This document shows, piece after piece, positions 1 through 7,486 of a DNA stretch of 39,692 bases. The notes under the pieces were generated by a model. It searched no databases. It worked only from the letters and a program-made list of their open reading frames with translations, and was not told where the DNA came from. The translations under genes and the position numbers were made by a program. The stretch comes from Candidatus Poribacteria bacterium (GTDB taxonomy: Bacteria > Poribacteria > WGA-4E > WGA-3G): contig JAPOQK010000040.1 of the NCBI GenBank assembly GCA_026710795.1, forward strand, positions 1 through 39,692, given 5' to 3'. The stretch's first letter is position 1. Each line of letters begins with the position of its first letter.

Positions 1-6
1 AGACCA

Positions 7-55
7 ATTCTACCAAAAGTTACCGTTATGTCAAAAAAAGTTACCATACGGTAAC
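7..55 (-). promoter_or_regulatory. Outward promoter with GTTACC operator repeats (left copy)
   Basis: On the minus strand, TTGACA (29-34) and TAGAAT (7-12) are 16 bp apart and would fire leftwards out of the window. GTTACC occurs at 19-24 inside that spacer and again at 40-45, 21 bp (about two helical turns) away. An inverted GGTAAC at 50-55 makes a 6-bp-arm palindrome with the second copy. This looks like an operator between a divergent pair: the small ORF at 77 on + and an unseen gene on -. The arrangement is identical at the right end. Confidence 0.5.
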
Positions 56-76
56 CTTTTAAGGAGGAATATTCCG

Positions 77-223
77 ATGAAATTCAATGACATACACAAA
101 CAATTCGCCGTCAAATCCTTCGCAAAAATGATGACACGATCAGAAATCCAAGGTAGGTCAAGAGAAGAAAAAGAAGCAAAAATAAAAAAGCGAAATTCGC
201 GTCACATTCCTTATCCTGACTGA
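77..223 (+). CDS. 48-aa small basic protein of the terminal repeat (left copy)
   Basis: An ATG at 77 follows AAGGAGGAAT (61-70) at good spacing and opens a 48-codon ORF ending TGA. The peptide begins MKFNDIHKQFAVKSF and ends in a basic, hydrophilic tail (KIKKRNSRHIPYPD). It has no membrane segment and no domain I recognise. The inverted copy at the right end encodes a 50-aa homologue: the 6-base indel keeps frame, and differences include synonymous (TTC/TTT, CGT/CGC) and conservative (V/I) changes. That pattern supports real translation. A hairpin with a T-run follows the stop. It may be a small regulator or the leading part of a mobile or repeat-borne cassette; its function is unknown. Confidence 0.55.
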   Translation: MKFNDIHKQFAVKSFAKMMTRSEIQGRSREEKEAKIKKRNSRHIPYPD

Positions 224-239
224 ATTCTTTAAGTCACAG

Positions 240-265
240 GTGACGTGCAAAACGTCACAATTTTT
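240..265 (+). terminator. Rho-independent-like terminator after the small ORF
   Basis: Arms GTGACGT (240-246) and ACGTCAC (252-258) pair perfectly around a 5-base loop and are followed by AATTTTT. An alternative hairpin, GTCAC (233-237) with GTGAC (240-244), shares the left arm, so the two are mutually exclusive. In the right-end copy the long stem is weakened by one substitution (GGTCAC in place of CGTCAC), while the short alternative stem is kept. Confidence 0.5.
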
Positions 266-413
266 AGCTCATACTGATAAACAATGTAACGCTAAATTAA
301 CAGATATAGGTTTCGCTTCTCTCTACCCGACCGACAAGAGATTATATTGAATTGTGAAAATTAACATAATAAAATCCTAAAACTAAATAAATCTGCCTAA
401 GGAATATGCCTTC

Positions 414-442
414 TTGACAACTGTATACCATTTTGGTACTAT
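414..442 (+). promoter_or_regulatory. Promoter with palindromic operator upstream of the Gfo/Idh gene
   Basis: TTGACA (414-419) and TACTAT (437-442) are separated by 17 bp, a good sigma70-type promoter. The spacer holds the palindrome TACCA-TTT-TGGTA (426-438), which touches the -10 box, so a repressor bound there would block polymerase. The leader to the GTG at 511 is about 60 nt. Confidence 0.6.
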
Positions 443-510
443 AGTATAAATATTTAGACTTCTATAAACCCTTTGCATGATTGAGGGTGTTATATTGATA
501 GGAGAAACTT

Positions 511-1560
511 GTGCCACACACATATAAAACTTGCTTGATCGGATGTGGACGTATGGGTGCAACCATTGACGATGAGGTAGCCAATCGTCCTGATAGTTTT
601 ATCTGGCAACCGTTCTCGCACGCTGCTGCTACTGTTGCTTGTAATAGAACTGATCTTGTAGCGGTGTCAGATGTATTTGAAGAAAAAGCAGAATCGATCA
701 GGAAACGATATGGAGCAGAACGTGCCTATACAGACTACAAACAGATGATTGAACAGGAAAAACCGGATATCGTCTGTATTGCAACTCGTCCTGGACCCCA
801 TGCAGATATAACTGTATTTGCTGCAGAAAACGGGGTTAAGGGTATCTACTGTGAAAAACCGCTTTGTTGCTCTATGGAAGAAGCAGATATTATAGTGGAT
901 ATAGTTGAAAAGCACGGTGTAAAGTTTAATTACGGTACACAACGTCGCTATATGCCAATCTATCGTAAAGTACGAGAACTTGTAGATGCAGGCGAGATAG
1001 GTAATGTCCAATGTACAATCGCACAATACGGAGCCGGTTCTGCCCTATGGGGATTGACACATGCAGCTGACATGTTACTTTTCCTCGCAGGTGACCCAGA
1101 GGTAAACTATGTACAAGGATCCATCTCATGCAAGGATTCCGATTGGGATGGTAATCGTTTGAACGTTGATCCTGCTATTCATTGTGGGTATATACATTAT
1201 GCAAACGGAGTTCATGGATATAACACTGCTGGTACTGGACCCGAATTTGAGGTATGTGGTACTGGTGGAAAAATCCGTGTCCAAAATAACAGCAGAGAGA
1301 TACAATTTCGGAAAAAAGATGGAACATTCTATGAAGATAAACCGTTTCCTGAGGTATCACGTGCTACTGGAACAGTTATGGGAATAACAGACATTGCTGA
1401 AGCACTTGACGAAGACAGAGAGACGAAAGGACCTGCTCATCTCGCACGTCGCAGTCAGGAAACATTAATGGGAATGATTGAATCTCATCGGTTGGGTGGA
1501 CAGCGCGTTCCACTACCAATGGAAAACCGTTCTCTCTATGTAACACGGGACAACTGGTAA
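511..1560 (+). CDS. Gfo/Idh/MocA-family NAD(P)-dependent oxidoreductase
   Basis: A 349-aa protein with the classical layout of sugar and inositol dehydrogenases. The N-terminal Rossmann fold has GCGRMG at 11-16, the family signature EKP lies at 115-117, and a C-terminal alpha/beta substrate domain carries the THAAD segment (H184, D187), where the catalytic His and Asp are expected. The family oxidises or reduces cyclic polyols and sugars with NAD(P) in the cytoplasm; the substrate cannot be read from sequence. The start is GTG, with GGAGA at 501-505 about 5 nt upstream. The gene stands alone behind its own promoter with an overlapping palindrome, suggesting substrate-responsive repression. 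Family certain, substrate unknown. Confidence 0.9.
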   Translation: MPHTYKTCLIGCGRMGATIDDEVANRPDSFIWQPFSHAAATVACNRTDLVAVSDVFEEKAESIRKRYGAERAYTDYKQMIEQEKPDIVCIATRPGPHADITVFAAENGVKGIYCEKPLCCSMEEADIIVDIVEKHGVKFNYGTQRRYMPIYRKVRELVDAGEIGNVQCTIAQYGAGSALWGLTHAADMLLFLAGDPEVNYVQGSISCKDSDWDGNRLNVDPAIHCGYIHYANGVHGYNTAGTGPEFEVCGTGGKIRVQNNSREIQFRKKDGTFYEDKPFPEVSRATGTVMGITDIAEALDEDRETKGPAHLARRSQETLMGMIESHRLGGQRVPLPMENRSLYVTRDNW

Positions 1561-1699
1561 AGTCTGTATATATCTAATATAACCTAAGGTATGTTAATAT
1601 CGTTAGACATACGTTCACTTGATACTGGTTCTGGATGTAGTTATTACCGTAGTTCATATTATTAGGCTTCAACTTATTCCTATATTTGCACAAAATGAT

Positions 1700-1757
1700 A
1701 ATATGGATTTCCATATTGTCAAAAATACAGAAAAATGATAATATGGATTTCCATATT
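1700..1757 (+). promoter_or_regulatory. Two identical palindromic operators over the fic promoter
   Basis: AATATGGA-TT-TCCATATT, with perfect 8-bp arms, occurs at 1700-1717 and again at 1740-1757. The copies lie in an identical 27-bp direct repeat (1692-1718 and 1732-1758) exactly 40 bp apart. A plausible promoter, TTGTCA (1716-1721), 17 bp, TAATAT (1739-1744), has its -35 box overlapping the first palindrome and its -10 box overlapping the second. Binding of a dimer at either would shut the gene off. The winged-helix C-terminus of the downstream Fic protein is the obvious candidate ligand. Confidence 0.75.
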
Positions 1758-1780
1758 GGCGAAAATAGGATAAAACATCA

Positions 1781-2908
1781 ATGGAAAAATATAAAGCGGG
1801 GACATATAAACAACAAGGGGGATATAAAAGTTTTACACCATCCTACATAAACCAATATTTTGCATGGGAAAATCCCACAATCGATGTTCTTTTAGAACAA
1901 GCAGGTAGACTATTAGGAGAACTCAACGCTTATACTGATATTATTCCAGATGTCAATTTTTTCATCAAAATGAATATCTCTAAAGAAGCAAGAGACTCTA
2001 CTCGAATTGAAGGAACCAAAACAGAACTTGACGAAGTTGTTTTACCACAAGAAGAAATTGATCCAGAAAGACGAGATGATTGGGAAGAAGTCCAAAACTA
2101 TATTGAAGCAATGAATTTCGCAATAATTGAACTACCAAAGATTCCTCTTTCAATGCGACTTCTTAAAGAAGTACATAAAAGGTTACTCTCTGGTGTTCGT
2201 GGAAAAAATAGAGGACCTGGAGAAGTTCGTAAAAGTCAGAATCGTATTGGCGGTACGTCGTTCGTAGACGCGATATTTGTACCACCTTCCGCTCCAGAAC
2301 TACCGGAACTCTTAAGTGACCTTGAAAAATTTATACACAATGAATCCTTATATATCCCAGAACTGATTAAAATTGCTATAACACATTACCAGTTTGAAAC
2401 CATTCACCCATTCCTTGATGGAAACGGGAGATGCGGAAGACTATTAATTATCTTACAACTCATAAATGCAAATATACTGAGAAAACCTGTCCTCTATATG
2501 TCAAGCTTTTTTGAAAAAAACAGATTTACCTACTATGACTCACTCACAAGGGTACGCTCAACAAATGATATAGAGCAATGGATTACATTTTTCCTAAACG
2601 GAATAGTTGAAACCGCTCAACATGGCATTGATACATTCAAGGCAATTATTGCACTCCAGAAAGATTACGAAACAAAAATACTAACTTTAGGTTCACGGAC
2701 AAAAAAGGCACAGAAACTACTTCACCTTATGTACACATCACCAATAGTTAATGTGAGATCTGTAGAAAGAGAGTTAGAAATGGGTTACTCAAGTGCCAAT
2801 CGCCTACTAAAATCATTGATTGAACTAAATATAATAGAGGAAATCACAGGACATACTCGTAACCGCCTATTTGTTCTTGAGAAATACATCAATCTCTTTC
2901 GAAGTTAA
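1781..2908 (+). CDS. Fic-family AMP transferase with C-terminal winged helix
   Basis: A 375-aa class II Fic protein. An N-terminal helix carries the inhibitory motif S73-TRI-E77-G, whose Glu normally holds ATP non-productively. The Fic core contains HPFLDGNGR (209-217) followed by CGR, matching the HxFx(D/E)GNGRxxR catalytic motif, so the enzyme should be active in adding AMP to a target hydroxyl. Residues ~308-366 look like a winged helix-turn-helix (…VNVRSVERELEMGYSSANRLLKSL… split here only by position), a common C-terminal partner in stand-alone Fic regulators. The ATG at 1781 is preceded by a weak AGGA (1767-1770). There is no adjacent antitoxin ORF. Twin palindromes on the promoter suggest autoregulation. 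The target protein is unknown. Confidence 0.92.
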   Translation: MEKYKAGTYKQQGGYKSFTPSYINQYFAWENPTIDVLLEQAGRLLGELNAYTDIIPDVNFFIKMNISKEARDSTRIEGTKTELDEVVLPQEEIDPERRDDWEEVQNYIEAMNFAIIELPKIPLSMRLLKEVHKRLLSGVRGKNRGPGEVRKSQNRIGGTSFVDAIFVPPSAPELPELLSDLEKFIHNESLYIPELIKIAITHYQFETIHPFLDGNGRCGRLLIILQLINANILRKPVLYMSSFFEKNRFTYYDSLTRVRSTNDIEQWITFFLNGIVETAQHGIDTFKAIIALQKDYETKILTLGSRTKKAQKLLHLMYTSPIVNVRSVERELEMGYSSANRLLKSLIELNIIEEITGHTRNRLFVLEKYINLFRS

Positions 2909-3004
2909 TATAATTCGGTGTTGGAGTGATCTCCAAATAACGTTTGTAACACAAAATCAGAAAATACCGGTAATTCTTTTACCATGATCTCACTGTGATT
3001 TACC

Positions 3005-3033
3005 TTGCTACTACCTACAAATCCTGCTAAAAT
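3005..3033 (+). promoter_or_regulatory. Promoter for the dehydrogenase/trpB operon (near-leaderless)
   Basis: TTGCTA (3005-3010), 17 bp, TAAAAT (3028-3033). The expected start point (~3040) is within a few bases of the ATG at 3043, and no ribosome-binding site precedes that ATG. The first gene is therefore probably translated from a leaderless or almost leaderless mRNA. Confidence 0.5.
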
Positions 3034-3042
3034 ACGCATAGC

Positions 3043-4425
3043 ATGATTGACAACAATTTATACCAACTCCATAAAGAACTCCGTTCACTTCTGGGAACTC
3101 GATTTATTACAGACAGAACAGTACGAGAAACACATGCAACGGATGCTTCCTACCACAAAGGGTCTATTCCTGATGCAGTTGTATTTCCAAAATCCAATGC
3201 TGAAGTATCCAAGATTGTCAAATGTTGTGATAAATATAAAATTCCGATAATCCCTTATGGAACTGGAACTGGTGTGGAAGGTGCTGTTGTATGTATAGAA
3301 GATGCACTTTGTGTATCACTAAACGAAATGAATGAAATAATTAGTGTGAGTACAGAGGACAGATATGCAACAGTCCAATCAGGTGTTACACGGAATCAAT
3401 TGAACGCTCATCTTACAGAAATTGGGACGCGACTACACTTTCCCGTTGACCCTGGAGCCGATGCTTCATTGGGTGGTATGGCAGCAACACGTGCCTCTGG
3501 CACTTGTGCTGTCCTCTATGGTACAATGCTGGATAATGTTCTTGGATTGACAGTAATTACTACTGATGGAACGGAAATTCAGACAGGTGGAAAAGCAATA
3601 AAATCGGCTGCTGGTTACGACCTAACCCGTCTATTTATCGGTTCAGAAGGAACATTGGGTATTATTACCGAGATAACTCTCAAATTAGCGCGACTTCCAG
3701 AAACTATATCAGCAGCAATCTGTTCGTTTCATACGGTAAATGATGCTATCAACACCGTAATCAATTTTATGAATGCAGGAATCGAAATTGCCCGTATAGA
3801 ACTGTTAGATGAAATTCAAATGGATGCGGTTAATAACTATTCCAATTTAGACTATGAAGTAGCACCGACACTGTTTCTTGAATTTCATGGATCAACGAAT
3901 ACTGTCACGGAATACTCCGAAGATGCGGATAGAATAGCATCTGAAAATGGTAGTGTTGATTTTCGGTGGACAACCGACGAAAACGAACGTAAACGATTAT
4001 GGCAAGCTCGATATGATAGTTACTTTGCAGCACTCAATCTCAGACCGGGTTCGGTCGGATACGTCACTGATGTGTGTGTGCCAATCTCACAACTTGCTAT
4101 GTGTATAACAGAAACAAAATCGATCCTTGTAAAATCAAACCTACTTGCAACAATGCTTGGACATGTAGGTGATGGGAATTTCCATGTAGTTTTTCCTTTG
4201 GAGCCAGGGAACAGTGATGAATTGGATGAAGCACAACAGATCAGTAATCAGATAGTGGACATAGCTTTGGAAATGGGTGGCACCTGCACTGGAGAACATG
4301 GTATCGGTTTAGGTAAAAGGGCAGCTTTACAAAAGGAACATGGTAATGCTGTTGACATTATGCGTACAATCAAACTTGCTTTAGACCCAAAAAACATAAT
4401 GAATCCTGGCAAAATTTTTATATAG
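3043..4425 (+). CDS. FAD-dependent D-2-hydroxyacid dehydrogenase (GlcD / D-lactate dehydrogenase type)
   Basis: A 460-aa flavoprotein of the vanillyl-alcohol oxidase fold. The FAD-binding part has PYGTGTGVEGA (71-81), the PVDPGADASLGG segment (134-145) and LFIGSEGTLGIITE (197-210). The C-terminal FAD-oxidase domain has GHVGDGNFH (373-381) and GEHGIG (417-422), whose His and Glu residues hold the catalytic metal, and ends with the family's DPKNIMNPGK. It oxidises D-lactate, glycolate or a related D-2-hydroxyacid and passes electrons to quinone or cytochrome. It is followed 32 bp later by an NAD-type D-2-hydroxyacid dehydrogenase. A paralogous GlcE-like protein is encoded at 22534, but no GlcF iron-sulfur subunit is in the window. 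Exact substrate unknown. Confidence 0.88.
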   Translation: MIDNNLYQLHKELRSLLGTRFITDRTVRETHATDASYHKGSIPDAVVFPKSNAEVSKIVKCCDKYKIPIIPYGTGTGVEGAVVCIEDALCVSLNEMNEIISVSTEDRYATVQSGVTRNQLNAHLTEIGTRLHFPVDPGADASLGGMAATRASGTCAVLYGTMLDNVLGLTVITTDGTEIQTGGKAIKSAAGYDLTRLFIGSEGTLGIITEITLKLARLPETISAAICSFHTVNDAINTVINFMNAGIEIARIELLDEIQMDAVNNYSNLDYEVAPTLFLEFHGSTNTVTEYSEDADRIASENGSVDFRWTTDENERKRLWQARYDSYFAALNLRPGSVGYVTDVCVPISQLAMCITETKSILVKSNLLATMLGHVGDGNFHVVFPLEPGNSDELDEAQQISNQIVDIALEMGGTCTGEHGIGLGKRAALQKEHGNAVDIMRTIKLALDPKNIMNPGKIFI

Positions 4426-4457
4426 ACACATAATCTAAGAACTATAATTTTCAATAT

Positions 4458-5495
4458 ATGTCTAACAATTACACTATTCTAATAACGGATTACGCGTGGT
4501 CATCTATTGAACCTGAAAGACAGATTCTGGCAGAGGTTGGAGCAAATGTTATCGTTGCAGAATCAGGTGATGAGGATGAACTTATTTCGCTTGCACCCAC
4601 AGTAGATGGAATACTCACGTGTTGGAAACCTGTACGTGATTGCGTAATTTCTGAAGCAAGTAAGTGTCAAATCATCGCTCGTTACGGGATAGGACTTGAC
4701 AACATTGATGTTGCTTCTGCAACAGAAAATGGGATAATCGTAACCAATGTACCTGCATATTGTGTAGATGAGGTATCTGACCATGCAATGGCTCTTCTTC
4801 TGGCTTGTGCAAGGAAAATACCGCAATATAATGCATCAGTTAAATCTAACAATTGGGACCAGAACATTGGACACCAGATGTATAGATTACGTGAGAAGAC
4901 ATTAGGGATTGTAGGTTTTGGACATATTGGAAAGGCACTTATTCCAAAGGCGATGGCATTTGGATTAAGTGTGAAGGTTTGTTCACCACGCACATCTTCA
5001 GACATGGTTGAGGATCATGGCGCAGAAAAAGTCTCCTTTCAGGAATTGCTGACAACATCTGATATTATCACGATCCATGTTCCCTTAACTTCAGAGACAC
5101 AGTATATGTTTAGTAAAGATGAATTTAAAGCAATGAAGTCAACAGCGTTTCTTATCAACACTGCCCGTGGTGGTATTGTAGATACCTTAGCCCTATCTAC
5201 AGCACTACAAAACGGTGAAATTGCAGGGGCAGGTATTGATGTCTTGGAAACTGAACCCCCACATAAAGACGAACCATTACTTCATCTTGATAATGTAATC
5301 ATAACACCACATGCTGCGTTTATTTCTGAAGAATCTATCATAGAGTTACAGGAAACCGCTGCTAAGTCTGTGGTACAAGTATTATCTGGAGAAATGCCAG
5401 AATCGGTTGTAAATCCCTCAGTTTTAGAACAACCAAACCTACGTGCAAAATCGTTATTGAAGGAAACTATATTAAATCTATCAAGCACAACATAA
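4458..5495 (+). CDS. D-isomer specific 2-hydroxyacid dehydrogenase (CtBP-like)
   Basis: A 345-aa NAD-dependent dehydrogenase. The N-terminal substrate domain contains [11 protein letters not shown] (74-84) and [14 protein letters not shown] (97-110), typical of the CtBP-like branch. The NAD domain has GFGHIG (153-158), and the catalytic triad is R237 (in NTARGG), E266 (in DVLETEP) and H285 (in ITPHA). It interconverts a 2-keto acid and a D-2-hydroxyacid. No ribosome-binding site precedes the ATG, but TATAAT sits at 4443-4448, so a second near-leaderless start is possible. It lies between the FAD hydroxyacid dehydrogenase and trpB in a probable operon, which fits opposite redox roles on one D-hydroxyacid. 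Confidence 0.9.
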   Translation: MSNNYTILITDYAWSSIEPERQILAEVGANVIVAESGDEDELISLAPTVDGILTCWKPVRDCVISEASKCQIIARYGIGLDNIDVASATENGIIVTNVPAYCVDEVSDHAMALLLACARKIPQYNASVKSNNWDQNIGHQMYRLREKTLGIVGFGHIGKALIPKAMAFGLSVKVCSPRTSSDMVEDHGAEKVSFQELLTTSDIITIHVPLTSETQYMFSKDEFKAMKSTAFLINTARGGIVDTLALSTALQNGEIAGAGIDVLETEPPHKDEPLLHLDNVIITPHAAFISEESIIELQETAAKSVVQVLSGEMPESVVNPSVLEQPNLRAKSLLKETILNLSSTT

Positions 5496-5509
5496 TTTGG
5501 AGAACCTAT

Positions 5510-6703
5510 ATGGAACAACTTCCTGATGCTTCAGGACATTTTGGTCAGTTCGGTGGAAGATATGTACCTGAGACTCTTATGCCGGCACTACTTGAATTGG
5601 AAGATGCATACACAACACTCAAGGACAACCCAGATTTTCAAAAGGAATTACAGTATTATCTCAGTGAATATGTTGGTCGTCCTAATCCCCTCTATTATGC
5701 TGAAAGACTAACAGATACCCTCGGTGGTGCTAAGATATACCTCAAACGAGAAGACTTAAATCACACTGGAGCACACAAGATTAATAGTGCCATAGGACAG
5801 ATATTACTTGCGCGGTGGATGGGTAAAAAACGGATTATTGCTGAGACAGGTGCTGGACAACATGGAGTAGCAACTGCTACTGTAGCAGCAAAGTTCGATA
5901 TGGAATGTGAAGTATATATGGGGGAAGAGGATATTGAACGACAAGCACTAAACGTATTTCGAATGCAGTTGATGGGAACTAAGGTAGTTCCAGTAAATAC
6001 CGGTTCGCGTACACTCAAAGATGCAATCAATGCATGCTTCAGAGATTGGGTTACAAATGTTCGCACAACATATTTACTACTCGGTTCTGTTGTCGGAGCA
6101 CACCCATACCCAATGATTGTCAGAGACTTTCAAGCAATCATCGGTGAGGAGGCAAGAACACAGATTTTAGAACAAGAAGGAGGCTTGCCAGATTGTATAG
6201 TTGCATGTGTAGGGGGTGGTAGTAATTCACTTGGTATGTTCTACCCATTCTATAATGATGAATCAGTGCGTCTTATCGGTGTAGAAGCAGCGGGAGAAAG
6301 TATCCGAAGTGGAAGACACGCTGCTCCATTGACTGCTGGGAGCGTGGGAGTATTCCACGGAGCAAAGTGTTATTTATTACAAGAAGAAGATGGTCAAATT
6401 ACACCAGCACACTCAATATCCGCAGGATTAGATTACCCGGGAGTCGGACCTGAACATAGCTATTACAGAGAAACTGGTCGTGCTGAATATGTCCCAATAA
6501 CTGATAAAGAAGCGGTTGAAGGATTTCAATTACTATCGGAAACTGAGGGTATCATACCAGCATTAGAATCTGCCCATGCAATTGCATACCTACGTGAACT
6601 TGCACCGAAACTTGGTACAGGCAAAACAATTGTAGTATGTCTCTCAGGACGTGGAGATAAAGATGTCTACACTATTGCCAAGGAGTTGGAGATTACATTG
6701 TAG
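5510..6703 (+). CDS. trpB: Tryptophan synthase beta chain
   Basis: A 397-aa TrpB of the standard (TrpB1) length. [13 protein letters not shown] opens the protein; the PLP lysine is K90 in HTGAHKIN, the catalytic Glu is in AETGAGQHG (111-119), and the phosphate-binding loop is VGGGSNS. It condenses indole with L-serine to tryptophan, normally with TrpA channelling indole to it. GGAG precedes the ATG at about 7-8 nt, and the gap to the previous gene is 14 bp. There is no trpA, trpC or trpF nearby, so the gene is separated from the pathway; TrpA may be encoded elsewhere, or this copy may use free indole. Confidence 0.96.
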   Translation: MEQLPDASGHFGQFGGRYVPETLMPALLELEDAYTTLKDNPDFQKELQYYLSEYVGRPNPLYYAERLTDTLGGAKIYLKREDLNHTGAHKINSAIGQILLARWMGKKRIIAETGAGQHGVATATVAAKFDMECEVYMGEEDIERQALNVFRMQLMGTKVVPVNTGSRTLKDAINACFRDWVTNVRTTYLLLGSVVGAHPYPMIVRDFQAIIGEEARTQILEQEGGLPDCIVACVGGGSNSLGMFYPFYNDESVRLIGVEAAGESIRSGRHAAPLTAGSVGVFHGAKCYLLQEEDGQITPAHSISAGLDYPGVGPEHSYYRETGRAEYVPITDKEAVEGFQLLSETEGIIPALESAHAIAYLRELAPKLGTGKTIVVCLSGRGDKDVYTIAKELEITL

Positions 6704-6774
6704 TTATCTTTAAAATGTTATATGGATATATCTATACAATATTGCTAATTATCCAACTGTAAACGGGGTTAACA

Positions 6775-7389
6775 ATGATAGGTGATACCTCAAACTCAGT
6801 TTCAAAACAATCCAATCAGAAAAAGCTCGGTAGACTGATGCGCTTTCTCTCACATAAAGATGGTCCTTTGAGAAATTGGAGATATTTTCCTTCAAGGTTA
6901 CTACTTAGAAAGTTGCGATCAGATTCTGCGGAAATGCGGGCTTATGCTGCTGAAGGATTAGGTAATGTGGGGGATGTCCATGCGGTTGTGCCACTTATGA
7001 AGGCATTATCAGATAACAATACTACAGTCAGACGATTTGCTATCTCTGCACTTGGACGGTTAAGGGACTCGCGGGCAATCGATGGTCTCATTCCGTTTTT
7101 ACAGGACGTTGAACCCGATATGCGATATGCTGCGGTGGTTGCATTGGGAGAATTGGGTCTGACTGAAGGTCGAGTTGCTAACCCTCCTATACAGGTCATT
7201 GAAGCATTGATTAGCAGCGTTGCCGATTCAGATAGATCGGTTTGCTCCGCTGCTGTTGTAGCATTGGGTAGAATCGGCAACCCGCAAGCAATATCTGCAC
7301 TCAATACATTAGAGCAAACCACTGAAAGTGAATGGATTCGTAGATATATCAGCGAAGCATTACATCAAATAAATGAACAGAACGAATAA
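6775..7389 (+). CDS. HEAT-repeat (PBS-lyase-like) protein
   Basis: A 204-aa all-helical protein with about four or five HEAT units, recognisable by repeats such as AEGLGNVGD, ISALGRLRD, VVALGELG and VVALGRIGN spaced ~31-37 residues. The first ~45 residues are basic and non-repetitive. Such proteins are protein-binding scaffolds; some act as phycobilin-lyase-like or chaperone partners, but nothing here points to a pigment role. There is no signal peptide or membrane segment. It is the last gene of the + strand run, 71 bp after trpB. No specific function assigned. Confidence 0.8.
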   Translation: MIGDTSNSVSKQSNQKKLGRLMRFLSHKDGPLRNWRYFPSRLLLRKLRSDSAEMRAYAAEGLGNVGDVHAVVPLMKALSDNNTTVRRFAISALGRLRDSRAIDGLIPFLQDVEPDMRYAAVVALGELGLTEGRVANPPIQVIEALISSVADSDRSVCSAAVVALGRIGNPQAISALNTLEQTTESEWIRRYISEALHQINEQNE

Positions 7390-7486
7390 TATTCTGTGTT
7401 AGATTTAACACTATGGTAGGAAATTGATTAATGTTGTAGAATGGAAAAACATGATTTTGACTGCAGTGTAGAATATATTTCAGTCA

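Larger units (their letters stand above)
1..348 (+). repeat. Left copy of inverted terminal repeat
   Basis: The first ~348 bases reappear inverted at 39337-39690. The outermost ~105 bp are identical; further in there are scattered substitutions and one 6-base length difference, and similarity fades near the end of the unit. The unit contains an outward promoter with repeated GTTACC motifs, a short ORF with a strong ribosome-binding site, and a hairpin after its stop. The repeat probably continues beyond base 1, because the window begins inside it. An assembly break at a dispersed multicopy repeat explains this better than a true replicon end. Confidence 0.9.

Noticed and set aside
1692..1758. 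CRISPR-like array
   Set aside because: Only two copies of a 27-bp unit, with a palindromic core and promoter boxes over them; no spacers or cas genes.
1781..2908. A FicT/FicA toxin-antitoxin pair
   Set aside because: The inhibitory helix is inside the Fic protein itself (class II), and no small antitoxin ORF is adjacent.
6942..7322. 126-aa ORF on - inside the HEAT gene
   Set aside because: Mirror of the HEAT repeats; low-complexity Ala/Ser/Thr composition and no RBS.
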